Below, in pieces: positions 52,460 to 61,084 of a stretch of DNA of 64,000 bases; position 1 is the stretch's first letter; each line of letters opens with the position of its first letter. The notes below the pieces were generated by a model. That model was not told the origin of the DNA and ran no database searches. It saw only the letters and a list, made by a program, of their open reading frames with translations. Position numbers and translations under genes: made by a program. The DNA is from Synechococcus sp. WH 7803 (GTDB lineage Bacteria; Cyanobacteriota; Cyanobacteriia; PCC-6307; Cyanobiaceae), in the NCBI GenBank assembly GCA_000063505.1, contig CT971583.1, positions 1,705,918 to 1,769,917 of the forward strand, given 5' to 3'.

Positions 52460-52756
52460 TTAATCCCCAAACCCAGTTGCACGTTTTTTGGGCTTCGTCT
52501 TTGTTGGCGTTTCTGCAACACGATCCGACGGGCCCACTGCTGTGACGTCGTTAAAGATCAGTCCATCAAGCCAAACGGTGATGATATAGACGACGATCAG
52601 AACTGGGATGATGACGCCCCATTCATTGGGAAATTCATAGGGAATCTGCCTGACTCCATAAATCGCCAGGTATCCGGTGATCAGCGTGAAAACAAAGCGC
52701 CTGATGGTGGATGGATTCAACGCGCCGATGCCTTGGAACAACAGCCAGTCTCCCAC
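52460..52756 (-). CDS. small membrane protein (about 98 aa)
   Basis: The frame is open from 52837, but that would overlap the upstream gene by 44 bases, so I take GTG 52756 (MGDWLLFQGIGALNPSTIRR); the start is uncertain. Two spans: FVFTLITGYLAIYGV and WGVIIPVLIVVYIITVWLDG. The C-terminal tail is basic (TPTKTKPKKRATGFGD). Unknown. Confidence 0.55.
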   Translation of the reverse strand: MGDWLLFQGIGALNPSTIRRFVFTLITGYLAIYGVRQIPYEFPNEWGVIIPVLIVVYIITVWLDGLIFNDVTAVGPSDRVAETPTKTKPKKRATGFGD

Positions 52757-52793
52757 CAACGCTCCATGATTGGTTTGGCCATGGGAGACGGCG

Positions 52794-53135
52794 TCAAAAC
52801 TTCCTTGGATAGGGAGGATTACCCGCAAGGTCAACATTGATTTCTCTGCAGATATTCATCCACGCATCCAGCCCGAAATTGACGCCCATCGGACCATCGA
52901 TGAACTCCTGAAACTGCTCAGCTGTGATGCCTTCGCGCACTTCCCAGATGCAGAAAGCCGGACCCTCTGGACCAACCGGGCAGAAAGAGTGATTGTAGAA
53001 ACCAGCTTCGAGGTTTTTGGCAACAGCTTCATCCCAACCACCGCCAGGGGCCATGGCTGTTTGCGCAGCCTGCCACCATTGCGCAGCCTTGCCTGCACGG
53101 AACTCATGGTGCACATGGAAGAACTTGGATGCCAT
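52794..53135 (-). CDS. hypothetical protein (113 aa)
   Basis: ATG 53135 (MASKFFHVHHEFRAGKAAQW). A soluble small domain with W and F well spread: GGWDEAVAKNLEAGFYNHSF, CPVGPEGPAFCIWEVREGIT, AEQFQEFIDGPMGVNFGL. The alternating strand/helix pattern fits a ferredoxin-like alpha/beta barrel (as in ABM or muconolactone-isomerase-like folds), a structural guess. Two Cys in the middle. No named family. Confidence 0.6.
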   Translation of the reverse strand: MASKFFHVHHEFRAGKAAQWWQAAQTAMAPGGGWDEAVAKNLEAGFYNHSFCPVGPEGPAFCIWEVREGITAEQFQEFIDGPMGVNFGLDAWMNICREINVDLAGNPPYPRKF

Positions 53136-53212
53136 GGATCAGTTCCGAAGTGGATTTGATCTTCGCGGTTCAGAAGGATTCCGCAAGTTGCAGAGCCAAC
53201 ACCCCGAGGGCC

Positions 53213-53737
53213 TCATTCAGGCGCTGTTGCTTGGATTCGCAGCGCATCAGACTCAGGTACAGACGCTCCCGTCAGCGCGGAGGGTTTCTGACCAGCACAA
53301 GCCAGGCACCCCCCATTGATGCGATACGGCGCCAGATGGTTGCGCAGGCAGCGCGTCCCCCGGAAAAAGAGCACCTGGCCGCGCTCCCGCGCGTGGGCAT
53401 CCGTTAATGCCAACCTCAACCAACTCTCGGGCACTTGACCTTGCAGCGCGCTCCTGTTGCGACGCGCCTCCTCCCGCCGCTCCTGCTCATCGCGATCATT
53501 GCGCGCCTGAACAGCCTCAACCTGCAGCTCCCGCGCGCATGCATGGCAAGCGATCACCACCGGTTTTTTGCGCAGGGTGTTGTGGGACAGCTTGTCTCCA
53601 GGAACCTCCCGCTCGCGGCCACAGGCACAACGGCACCACCAGTACACATTTCCGCCCTTGGTGCGCCGCTCTGAAAGCCGCAGCACCGTGAGCTTGCCGT
53701 ACACCTCACCGACTCGATTGCGGGGTTGGGATGGCAT
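53213..53737 (-). CDS. zinc-finger protein with HNH-endonuclease-like N-terminus
   Basis: A 174-residue protein. The opening RVGEVYGKLTVLRLSERRTK-GGNVYWWCRCACGREREVPG-DKLSHN matches the DNA-binding zinc/AP2-like segment that precedes many phage HNH homing endonucleases (G-x-x-YGxLTV ... WxCRCxCG). Cys pairs: CRCAC, CHAC, and later CLACAGQ. There is no clear HNH catalytic motif in the rest, and the middle is a charged helix (RNDRDEQERREEARRNRSA). Possibly a decayed or repurposed mobile-element protein. Confidence 0.6.
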   Translation of the reverse strand: MPSQPRNRVGEVYGKLTVLRLSERRTKGGNVYWWCRCACGREREVPGDKLSHNTLRKKPVVIACHACARELQVEAVQARNDRDEQERREEARRNRSALQGQVPESWLRLALTDAHARERGQVLFFRGTRCLRNHLAPYRINGGCLACAGQKPSALTGASVPESDALRIQATAPE

Positions 53738-53748
53738 TCAAACCACCG

Positions 53749-53955
53749 TCATGGCATCAAGACATCAGCGCGTGATGCCAGCCGGATGGATCCGGCGTTG
53801 TGCAGCTGCCCGTTCTGATCCCACTTGCGCCTGAAATCCTTGAGGATCCCCTCGCGAACCGGAGGAATCGCCACAAGACCAAGGCCCAAAGCGAGAAGCA
53901 GAACAATCAGCACCGTGCGTTCCCTTGAGCTGGTGGCGTTTGGATCCTGATCCAT
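53749..53955 (-). CDS. small single-span protein (68 aa)
   Basis: ATG 53955 (MDQDPNATSSRERTVLIVLL). One hydrophobic span (VLIVLLLALGLGLVAIPPV) then a polar, basic cytosolic or periplasmic part (REGILKDFRRKWDQNGQLHN, SIRLASRADVLMP). Follows a start-proximal polar part. Unknown. Confidence 0.55.
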   Translation of the reverse strand: MDQDPNATSSRERTVLIVLLLALGLGLVAIPPVREGILKDFRRKWDQNGQLHNAGSIRLASRADVLMP

Positions 53956-54028
53956 ACAATCGGAGCGCACCCATCCCATCCTGGTCCAGTTCGTGGCAGG
54001 CGTCTAGAGATGCAGCCGAGATGACGTG

Positions 54029-54265
54029 ATGACAAAAAACCGCCGACTGATCCTCACCGCATTGATCACGGGCTGCTGGATCGTGCTCCTGTCGCTGCTG
54101 AACAGCGGGATTCAGACGGTTGTGATGGCCACGATGTGGGACCTGAACACGATGTTGCCGCCCACCTTTGTGTGGCCCACCATCGCGATTCTGATCCTTG
54201 TGTTGATCGTGGTGCTGCTGGCTGTCCCCGCCCTGCTGATCTGGGAGATCTGGCGTCGCCCCTGA
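54029..54265 (+). CDS. small two-span membrane protein (78 aa)
   Basis: ATG 54029 (MTKNRRLILTALITGCWIVL) or GTG three bases earlier. Spans ILTALITGCWIVLLSLLNSG and FVWPTIAILILVLIVVLLAV, PALLIWEIWRRP at the end. Layout of a small membrane-associated protein with a basic start. Unknown function. Confidence 0.55.
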   Translation: MTKNRRLILTALITGCWIVLLSLLNSGIQTVVMATMWDLNTMLPPTFVWPTIAILILVLIVVLLAVPALLIWEIWRRP

Positions 54266-54268
54266 GGC

Positions 54269-54535
54269 TCAGGTCTGATTGCCGCCCAGCATGTCGTCGT
54301 AGCCCTCGTAGGGGTTGTATTCAGCCCAACCGGGACTGCCCTGATCCAGCAGGCCGTACTCACCATCGATCATGTTGGCCCTGGTGTTGCCGTAGGGGAC
54401 CGTGTTGCAGGTGATGCCTCCCCCAGCCGCTGGCTGACAATCGTCGAAACGGATCTGGGCTTCCGCCGGGATCACCGAGAACGCCACCATTGCACCGAGG
54501 GTCATGGCGGGCAAAGACTGCTTCAAGGCCTGCAT
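54269..54535 (-). CDS. small exported protein (88 aa)
   Basis: ATG 54535 begins a signal peptide MQALKQSLPAMTLGAMVAFS-VIPAEA. The mature part is short and acidic with two Cys (DDCQPAAGGGITCNTV) and Tyr/Asn-rich (YGNTRANMIDGEYG, YNPYEGYDDMLGG). Unknown; the neighbours on both sides are also small and exported or membrane-bound. Confidence 0.6.
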   Translation of the reverse strand: MQALKQSLPAMTLGAMVAFSVIPAEAQIRFDDCQPAAGGGITCNTVPYGNTRANMIDGEYGLLDQGSPGWAEYNPYEGYDDMLGGNQT

Positions 54536-54587
54536 GAGTCATGGCAATACTTCAGATAGTTTGCAGGCCTAGGCATTGGAATGGAGC

Positions 54588-54896
54588 TCATAGGCCCCAA
54601 CAGAGACGATCGCTGTCCTGCAGGGTCCGCAGGGCCCGATCGCCTCGACCTTCAGAGAGCTGAACCATCACCACCTCCGCTTGAAGACCGAGCAGAAGAG
54701 ATTGGCAGGGAAATCGTTCCCTGCTCGCAGCACGGCGTTGCAGCTGCTCGGTGAGGTCCAGGGCACGGGCGCACTGGCTGGCATCCTCCGTTGTGAAGCA
54801 AGCGATGAGCTCAGGCCTGATGCCATCCAGGGCACTGGCCAGCGCAGGACGGAACGGGATGGTCGCCGCCAGACAGAGAAGACACAGACCCCTCAT
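54588..54896 (-). CDS. small exported protein (102 aa)
   Basis: ATG 54896 (MRGLCLLCLAATIPFRPALA) is a signal peptide, with probable cleavage after ALA. The mature part has four Cys around helices: IACFTTEDASQCARALDLTE, CQSLLLGLQAEVVMVQLS, LCWGL at the end. An upstream ATG at 54923 is open but less likely. Unknown function, likely periplasmic. Confidence 0.6.
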   Translation of the reverse strand: MRGLCLLCLAATIPFRPALASALDGIRPELIACFTTEDASQCARALDLTEQLQRRAASRERFPCQSLLLGLQAEVVMVQLSEGRGDRALRTLQDSDRLCWGL

Positions 54897-54960
54897 ACGC
54901 CGATCACCAGCCACTGAGACCATTCTCCTGAGAGACTATTGGGGCTTATTTGCTGAACGG

Positions 54961-55077
54961 ATGTACACAGACTGGACCGCTGTCGCTCTGCTGCTGTTCA
55001 CCAGCGTTCCCCTGCTGGCTGTGGTGGCCACCGCCACCTTCTTCATCTGGCAGCAACGGAAGAAGCAACTGCGTTGA
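54961..55077 (+). CDS. 38-residue single-span protein
   Basis: ATG 54961: MYTDWTAVALLLFTSVPLLA followed by VVATATFFIWQQRKKQLR. One hydrophobic helix (residues ~6-29) and a basic tail. The size and shape are like the small thylakoid subunits of photosystem, cytochrome b6f or NDH complexes, but the sequence does not match one I know. It overlaps the end of the opposing mini-protein by 35 bases. Confidence 0.5.
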   Translation: MYTDWTAVALLLFTSVPLLAVVATATFFIWQQRKKQLR

Positions 55078-55231
55078 CGGGCTCGGCTGCGGTTTGGTCC
55101 AGCCGCGACTTCAGTTCTGCATCCTCAGCATCGACAAAGCCTTGTCCCAAACAGGCCAGACAGGTGCGGAACTGCTGTTCACCCACCCGCTGAATTCCAC
55201 TGCCTCCGCAACAGGAGCAGATGTCCATCAC
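55043..55231 (-). CDS. CxxC zinc-finger mini-protein (DnaJ-type repeat)
   Basis: ATG 55231 or 55228 (MDICSCCGGSGIQRVGEQQF). Two CxxCxGxG-type repeats: CSCCGGSG and CLACLGQG (residues ~5-12 and ~24-31), the zinc-binding unit of DnaJ, here alone without a J-domain. Ends AVASSVAAR. Similar tiny proteins occur in cyanobacteria with no settled role; some aid in disulfide or complex assembly. Confidence 0.6.
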   Translation of the reverse strand: MMDICSCCGGSGIQRVGEQQFRTCLACLGQGFVDAEDAELKSRLDQTAAEPVNAVASSVAAR

Positions 55232-55306
55232 CGCAACCGTGTAGTCGCTTCAGTGTGGGAGCAATTGGCCCCATTGATCCCGAAGCCTTCCTTAAGAATC
55301 AAGGTG

Positions 55307-56155
55307 TCAAAAATCAAGGCATTGGCTTTGCGTCTGCCATTGCTTTGGCTGACGGCCCACGTGCTCGAGCAACTCAAGCGCTGACATGGACGTGCCAGCA
55401 GGCACTAGATCCAGGGATGCGGCGAGGTGGCCCACCACCTGATCAGGTCCCCAGCCTTGCTGCTTCAGGGGCTCCAATCCACTGGCCCGCTCACGCTTCG
55501 AAAGCTTCAAGCCGTCATCACCAAGCAGCAGAGGCACATGGCGGTAATCAGGTGCCGTTTGCCCCAACACCGCAGCCAGAGCCTGCTGCGGCAGACAAGC
55601 CGGGACCAGATCCTGGCCGCGCACCACCTCGGTGATCCCCAAGGAGAGTTCATCCACCACCGTGGCCAGGTGGTAAGCCACGAAACCATCCGCGCGGCGC
55701 ACCACCGGATCACCACACGAGGATGCATAGGGTTCCGGCACGGTGAGTCTCCAGGCAGGAAGCCGGCCATCCTCGAAGCCCCAGCTCAGGCCTCGGCCAC
55801 GGCACGTTCCTGGATAACGGGAGATCCCGGTCAGTTGCCGGCGGCTGCAGCGGCAGGCGTACACCACTCCCCCGCGGCGCAGGGCCGACAAGAAGGATCC
55901 ATAAAGACCCCGGCGTTGGCTCTGAACGATCGCAGGGCCATCCCAGTGGAGACCGAGCCACTGCAAATCGTTCAAAGCCGACTCGATCGCTCCGGGGCGG
56001 ATCCGCGGCGTATCAAGATCATCGATGCGGAGCAGCCACTGGCCTTGATGACAACGGGCCTGCAACCACGACAGCAAGGCAGTGCGCAAATTTCCCAGAT
56101 GCAGCGGGCCTGAGGGCGTGGGAGCAAAGCGTCCTCGATATCCCTTGGAAGCCAT
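55307..56155 (-). CDS. gluQ: glutamyl-Q tRNA(Asp) synthetase
   Basis: A 282-residue GluRS-like enzyme that puts glutamate on queuosine of tRNA(Asp). ATG 56155 (MASKGYRGRFAPTPSGPLHL). HIGH-like site HLGN, LLRIDDLDTPRIRPGA, KMSKS-like LKLSKRERASG. The zinc site is CRCSRRQLTGISRYPGTC. It lacks the anticodon-binding domain, as all GluQRS do. The upstream part of the open frame is not coding. Confidence 0.93.
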   Translation of the reverse strand: MASKGYRGRFAPTPSGPLHLGNLRTALLSWLQARCHQGQWLLRIDDLDTPRIRPGAIESALNDLQWLGLHWDGPAIVQSQRRGLYGSFLSALRRGGVVYACRCSRRQLTGISRYPGTCRGRGLSWGFEDGRLPAWRLTVPEPYASSCGDPVVRRADGFVAYHLATVVDELSLGITEVVRGQDLVPACLPQQALAAVLGQTAPDYRHVPLLLGDDGLKLSKRERASGLEPLKQQGWGPDQVVGHLAASLDLVPAGTSMSALELLEHVGRQPKQWQTQSQCLDF

Positions 56156-56205
56156 GGCTTCACCACGGCGCAGGATGGCAAGCAGGTGGTCTGGGCAGAT
56201 CACAT

Positions 56206-56233
56206 AAAAAAAGGTGGTCCCGCAGGACCACCT
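56206..56233 (-). terminator. Rho-independent terminator after hup
   Basis: On the minus strand AGGTGGTCC, loop TGCG, GGACCACCT then seven T (56212-56206). A strong stem-T structure starting 23 bases after the HU stop. Confidence 0.92.
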
Positions 56234-56255
56234 CAAAACGTTCAACGGGTGCGGA

Positions 56256-56531
56256 TCAGCCCTGAACGCGGTCCTTGAACATCTTGCCAGCGGTGAAGGC
56301 AGGCACGCGCTTGGCGGGGATCTTGATCTTTTCGCCGGTCTTGGGGTTCAGGCCCTGACGCGCGGAGCGCTCACGGGGCTCGAAGGAGCCGAAGCCAAGG
56401 ATAGAGACCTTCTTGCCTTCAACAACGGAATCAATGATGGTTTCGATCGCAGCGTCCACAACCAGGGACACGTCGGTTTTGGTGAGCTCGGTGCGGGCAG
56501 CAACCAGATTGACGAGATCGGCTTTGTTCAT
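56256..56531 (-). CDS. hup: HU-type DNA-binding protein
   Basis: A 91-residue HU protein: MNKADLVNLVAARTELTKTD, then VDAAIETIIDSVVEGKKVSI, LGFGSFEPRERSARQGLNPK and TGEKIKIPAKRVPAFTAGKM, FKDRVQG. ATG 56531 is the family start; a longer frame to 57161 overlaps the next gene and is not coding. It bends and packs DNA. Confidence 0.97.
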   Translation of the reverse strand: MNKADLVNLVAARTELTKTDVSLVVDAAIETIIDSVVEGKKVSILGFGSFEPRERSARQGLNPKTGEKIKIPAKRVPAFTAGKMFKDRVQG

Positions 56532-56685
56532 GGAGAGGGAGGAAAGTGGCGGAAGCGGTTGGAACGACGATGCGGAGGTCGACATCCGCACGGCTTGCCT
56601 AAGCGCGCCAATCGTATGGAGGTCTGAGCAGTGCGGCAACCGAAAAACACCGTGCCGCAATGCTTTCTCTGCAACATTGCCTGAT

Positions 56686-57360
56686 TCACACCTCAGATCC
56701 ATCGCGCTGCCCGGCCGGACTCCAACTGCTGAATGGGGCCAGACGCCCACCGCGCAAGGCACCAAGCCCGGCTCCAGATGCCAGTGCAGGAGCGGCTTCT
56801 GAAGGTAGCCACTCGCGCAGACGCTCCAAACTGCGCTGCTGTCTTGGCCAATGAAATGTGCGCCGGTGCTGCAGCGGGGCCAGAGACTCGGCAGCAACCG
56901 GCACCAGCAAGCGTCCGCAGAAGAGCACATTCGAGGGGGCTGGGGCATACACAACCGCATGGCCCGGGGTTGGCCCTGGGGTCCAGAGCAGGCGCAAGCC
57001 GGAGATGGTGGTGTGGGCCTCGGCAAAGGTGCCGAGGTCTGGAACCCCCGGCAGGAGATACGCCTCCTGCTCCTGCGCGAGCACCGGCCAATCAAGCCGT
57101 TCCTGCAGGCGGCGCAGGCGGCCATGCCCTTCCCGGCTGGTGAGCAGGATGCGAGCCACACGGCCTCCAGCCAGCTCCTTCAAGGCCGTCAGGGTGGCCT
57201 CAGTGAGCGGAGGGCAGTCGATCAGCACCGGTTCCGGAGCCACATCCAGCCACCAGGACGAGCCACCGCGGCAGTCGCGATTGGGGGGGAACAGCCAAAG
57301 ATCCGCACGGATGCGCTGCGGAGGGCGTCCGGGTTCCAAGGCGGAGGTCAACACAGTCAC
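56686..57360 (-). CDS. metallo-beta-lactamase fold protein
   Basis: A 224-residue protein of the MBL-fold hydrolase type. The N-terminal strand region DLWLFPPNRDCRGGSSWWLD precedes LIDCPPLTEATLTALKEL. The metal motif HxHxDH is diverged (LLTSREGHGRLRRLQERLDW, only parts), the late strand has LLWTPGPTPGHAVVYAP (the second His motif PTPGHAVV). The usual first metal motif is therefore incomplete; enzyme activity may be lost or altered. Stand-alone, divergent from glgX. Confidence 0.75.
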   Translation of the reverse strand: MTVLTSALEPGRPPQRIRADLWLFPPNRDCRGGSSWWLDVAPEPVLIDCPPLTEATLTALKELAGGRVARILLTSREGHGRLRRLQERLDWPVLAQEQEAYLLPGVPDLGTFAEAHTTISGLRLLWTPGPTPGHAVVYAPAPSNVLFCGRLLVPVAAESLAPLQHRRTFHWPRQQRSLERLREWLPSEAAPALASGAGLGALRGGRLAPFSSWSPAGQRDGSEV

Positions 57361-57423
57361 GGTGCTTCACCGCAGATACCACTACTTTGAAACCAGTGCG
57401 TCCTGCGGCCGGCGGGTGGTTCG

Positions 57424-59502
57424 GTGAGCGCAATCCTTCGAGGCAGACCCTGGCCCCTGGGCAGCACCGTGACAGCACGGGGCGTGAATTTTTCGGTGGC
57501 CGCGCCACGGGCCAACCGGGTGGAGCTGCTGCTCTTCAGCAGCAGTGAGGCTCCCAGTCCTGAGCGGATCATCGATCTTGATGTGCACACCCACCGTTCC
57601 GGCGACTACTGGCATGTAGAGGTGGAGGGCCTAACGGAGGGCTGCCTCTACGGCTACCGGGTGTTCGGGCCGTTGGCGCCGGGTGGGCATGGATTCCGGC
57701 CCGCGAAAGTGCTCCTCGATCCCTGCGCCCGGGGGATCGAGGGCTGGTCGGTGTACCAGCGGGGCATGGCCACCGGAGCTTCACCGAACACCGACTGCTG
57801 CCTCAAAGGTGTGGTTTGTGAGCGCGACCGCTTCGACTTTGATGCCCACCCCAGACCGCGCCACAGCTGGCAGCAGACGGTGATCTACGAACTGCATGTG
57901 GGGGGCTTCACCCGGCGCAGCGACAGCGGTGTGGCGCCGGAGCGGCGCGGCACCCTCCTGGGGGTGATCGACAAGATTCCTTACCTCAAAGCCCTCGGTG
58001 TCACCACGATCGAGTTGCTGCCGGTGCAAGCCTTCGATCCGCACGATGCGCCTCCAGGCCGCGACAACGTATGGGGCTACAGCCCGCTGAGCTGGTTCGC
58101 CCCGCACGCGGGCTACATCTGCGGAGACGACGCCCTGCAGGCCCGCAAGCAGATGCGCGCCCTTGTGGCCGCCTGTCATGACGCCGGCCTCGAGGTGCTT
58201 CTGGATGTGGTCTACAACCACACCACCGAAGGCAACCAAGCCGGCCCCACCCTGAGCTGGCGTGGGTTCGCCGACCGGATCTACTACCACCAATCCAGCC
58301 AAGGCGACTATCTCGATGTGAGCGGTTGCGGCAATTCAATCGCCGCGAATCAGCCGCTGACACGGGCCTTGATCCTGGAGTCCCTGCGCTGCTGGGCTCT
58401 GGAGCTGGGAGTGGATGGATTCCGCTTCGATCTGGGCATCGAGCTCAGCCGTGGAGAGGGCCTGAAACCACTCGACCACCCACCTCTGCTGGAAGCCATG
58501 GAAGCCGACCCGCTTCTCAGCGACCTCAAACTGGTGAGTGAACCCTGGGACTGCGGCGGGCTGTACCGGCTCAACGACTTTCCGGCCCAGCGCATCGGCA
58601 CCTGGAACGGCCGCTTTCGCGACGCCCTGCGCGGCTTCTGGAAAGGGGATGAGAACACCACCTGGGCCCTGGGGCAACGCCTGCGCGGCAGCCCGGACCT
58701 CTACGACGGCAAGCCCGTGACGCTTGGGCGTTCGGTGAATCTGCTCACAGCCCACGACGGCTTCACGCTGATGGACCTGGTGAGCTTCAACAGCAAGCAC
58801 AACCTGGCCAACGGGGAAGACAACCGCGATGGCGAGAATCACAACATCAGCTGGAATCACGGTGTGGAAGGGCCGAGCAGCGACCATGCAGTGACAGCTC
58901 TGCGCCGGCGCCAGCAGCGCAACATGCTCAGCACCCTGCTGCTGGCCCGCGGAGTGCCCATGCTGTTAATGGGTGATGAAGTGGGCCGCAGCCAGGGGGG
59001 TAATAACAACACCTGGTGCCAGGACACCCCACTGAGCTGGATGATCTGGTCGGATGATCACTGCGACAGGGACTTGCTCACCTATGTGCGGCGGCTGATC
59101 GCTGTGCGTCACCAACTCAAGGATCTGTTCACCCCGCTGATCGCCCACAACGAAAAGCCCCAGCAGCTCAGCAGTGACCCTGAGGGGTTCTGGCGACAGT
59201 GGCATGGCGTGGAGCTAGGAAAACCCGATTGGGCCAGCTGGTCCCATTGCCTGGCCCTGAGCGTGCACCGGGGCAGCCAGGGGGCGGTGCTGTGGGCCGG
59301 TTTCAACGCCTATTTCAAGGCCATGCACTTCGACCTGCCCGAGGCCGCCACACCGTGGCATCGCCTGATCGATACGGCCCTGCCACCGGGAGAGGACCTT
59401 CCGGCCCAGCCCGAACCCTGGACTCCCTCAGGAGTGCCCCTGGAGGCCAGAAGCTTGGTGGTGATGGTGGCCAGGGAGTACACCAATGGCCTCAAGCTCT
59501 AA
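57424..59502 (+). CDS. glgX: glycogen debranching enzyme (isoamylase-type, GlgX)
   Basis: A 692-residue GH13 debranching enzyme. GTG start (MSAILRGRPWPLGSTVTARG). N-terminal CBM48-like domain (residues ~5-95), the catalytic barrel with nucleophile Asp in GVDGFRFDLGIELS, acid Glu in LVSEPWDCGG and the third Asp in LLTAHDGFTLMDLVSFNSKH. The EDNRDGENHNISWNHG segment is GlgX-like. It cuts alpha-1,6 branches of glycogen during night-time use. Confidence 0.95.
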   Translation: MSAILRGRPWPLGSTVTARGVNFSVAAPRANRVELLLFSSSEAPSPERIIDLDVHTHRSGDYWHVEVEGLTEGCLYGYRVFGPLAPGGHGFRPAKVLLDPCARGIEGWSVYQRGMATGASPNTDCCLKGVVCERDRFDFDAHPRPRHSWQQTVIYELHVGGFTRRSDSGVAPERRGTLLGVIDKIPYLKALGVTTIELLPVQAFDPHDAPPGRDNVWGYSPLSWFAPHAGYICGDDALQARKQMRALVAACHDAGLEVLLDVVYNHTTEGNQAGPTLSWRGFADRIYYHQSSQGDYLDVSGCGNSIAANQPLTRALILESLRCWALELGVDGFRFDLGIELSRGEGLKPLDHPPLLEAMEADPLLSDLKLVSEPWDCGGLYRLNDFPAQRIGTWNGRFRDALRGFWKGDENTTWALGQRLRGSPDLYDGKPVTLGRSVNLLTAHDGFTLMDLVSFNSKHNLANGEDNRDGENHNISWNHGVEGPSSDHAVTALRRRQQRNMLSTLLLARGVPMLLMGDEVGRSQGGNNNTWCQDTPLSWMIWSDDHCDRDLLTYVRRLIAVRHQLKDLFTPLIAHNEKPQQLSSDPEGFWRQWHGVELGKPDWASWSHCLALSVHRGSQGAVLWAGFNAYFKAMHFDLPEAATPWHRLIDTALPPGEDLPAQPEPWTPSGVPLEARSLVVMVAREYTNGLKL

Positions 59503-59559
59503 GCCAGGAGCGCCAAGGCCTAAAACAGCCAGGAGCCCGGGTAGAACCGGATTTCAGGA

Positions 59560-59630
<71 letters not shown>

Positions 59631-59725
59631 ATTAATACATCCGAACCAGTTCACCCGCGTTGGGTGGTGTTCCTGGATGCATGCTTCACCATTATGGCGG
59701 TCCGCCTGCCCCCTCCCCTGGCCCG

Positions 59726-61084
59726 ATGAGCAAAAGCACCCTTCCCGGGGGATCCCGACAACGCTTGATGGTGGCCTACGGCCTGGGGGATGCCGGCACC
59801 GGACTGGCCGCCACGCAACTCGGGTTCTACCTCTTTCCGTTCTTCACCTGCGCAGCCGGACTGCCTGCGTTCATTGCTGGCTCGCTGCTCACGGTGATCA
59901 AGGTGTGGGATGCGATCAACGACCCGCTGATCGGCTGGATGAGCGATCACACCCAAAGCCGCTGGGGGCCGCGAATCCCCTGGATGCTTGGGGCCGCCTT
60001 GCCGCTGGGCATCAGCCTGGCCGCGATGTGGTGGGTCCCCGAGGGGGACTTAACCCAGCGCACGCTTTATTACGTGGTGATGGCGATCCTGCTGATGAGC
60101 GCTTACACCAGCGTGAATCTGCCCTATGCAGCCCTCTCCACCGAACTCACCCCCGACACCGCCATCCGCACCCGCCTGAACGCCGCGCGCTTCACCGGGT
60201 CGATCCTGGCGGGCCTCAGCGGCTTGATCGTGGCCTCCGTGGTGCTCAGCGATGGCGCCGCGGGCTACCTGCGCATGGGCCGGATCACCGGCACCATCGC
60301 CGCCCTGGCCACCCTGGCCTGCTGCTGGGGTCTGGCCCCCTTTGCCAAGCGGGCCCAACGCCCGAGCAACCAGAGCGAACCACCCCTGGCGCAACTCAAA
60401 AGAATCCGCTCCAACCCCCGCTTCTTGATGGTGCTTGGGCTGTACCTGCTGCTGTGGTTTGGCCTGCAATTGATGCAGGTGGTGGCCTTGATCTGGCTGG
60501 TGCAAGTGGTGCACGTACCTCCGAATCTGTCCACCTGGATCCTGCTGCCGTTTCAGCTGAGCGCTCTGGCAGGCCTACAGCTCTGGAGCCTGCTCTCGAA
60601 CCGCAAGGGGCGCCTGGTGGCCCTGCGCTGGGGCGCCAGCCTCTGGATCCTGGCCTGCCTGCTGTCGATGGTGTTTCCGCCCCTGCAGCACGGCGGCAGC
60701 GGCGCTGAACTGATTCCCCTGATCGGCCTGATCATGCTGGTTGGCCTCGGAGCCTCCACCGCCTACCTGATTCCTTGGTCGCTGCTGCCCGACGCGATTG
60801 ATGCTGACCCAACACACCCCGCAGGCCTCTACACCGCCTGGATGGTGTTTGGTCAGAAGCTGATCATCGGCGTGAGCATGAGCGTGTTCGGTGTGCTGCT
60901 CTCGTTCACCGGCTACATCTCCAGCGAGGCCTGCAGCGGTGCGATGGATTTCATTGAGCAGCCGGCGCTGGCGTTGCTGGCCATTCGCATGAGCATGGGC
61001 GCGATTCCCGCCATCCTTGTGGTGTTTGGACTTCTGCTGATGCGCCGCTGGCCCGACCGCGGCGCCCACCTGCAACGCGCATGA
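59726..61084 (+). CDS. GPH-family sugar/cation symporter (MFS)
   Basis: A 452-residue transporter with twelve spans. ATG 59726 (MSKSTLPGGSRQRLMVAYGL) lies after an open but non-coding lead. Family motifs: AYGLGDAGTGLAATQLGFYL, TVIKVWDAINDPLIGWMSDH and TQSRWGPRIPWMLGAALP (the DP-x2-G-x2-D-x-T signature of glycoside-pentoside-hexuronide symporters). Substrate uncertain. It sits beside the glycogen-debranching gene, and overlaps the MlaE gene start by four bases. Confidence 0.9.
   Translation: MSKSTLPGGSRQRLMVAYGLGDAGTGLAATQLGFYLFPFFTCAAGLPAFIAGSLLTVIKVWDAINDPLIGWMSDHTQSRWGPRIPWMLGAALPLGISLAAMWWVPEGDLTQRTLYYVVMAILLMSAYTSVNLPYAALSTELTPDTAIRTRLNAARFTGSILAGLSGLIVASVVLSDGAAGYLRMGRITGTIAALATLACCWGLAPFAKRAQRPSNQSEPPLAQLKRIRSNPRFLMVLGLYLLLWFGLQLMQVVALIWLVQVVHVPPNLSTWILLPFQLSALAGLQLWSLLSNRKGRLVALRWGASLWILACLLSMVFPPLQHGGSGAELIPLIGLIMLVGLGASTAYLIPWSLLPDAIDADPTHPAGLYTAWMVFGQKLIIGVSMSVFGVLLSFTGYISSEACSGAMDFIEQPALALLAIRMSMGAIPAILVVFGLLLMRRWPDRGAHLQRA

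Noticed and set aside
46747-55240. Duplicate of the tRNA-Arg 3' end as an attachment site
   Set aside because: I looked for the T-arm and acceptor sequence in the island and saw no second copy.
56256-57161. HU gene extended upstream to 301 residues
   Set aside because: HU family starts at MNKADLV; the extension is antisense-like and overlaps the MBL-fold gene.
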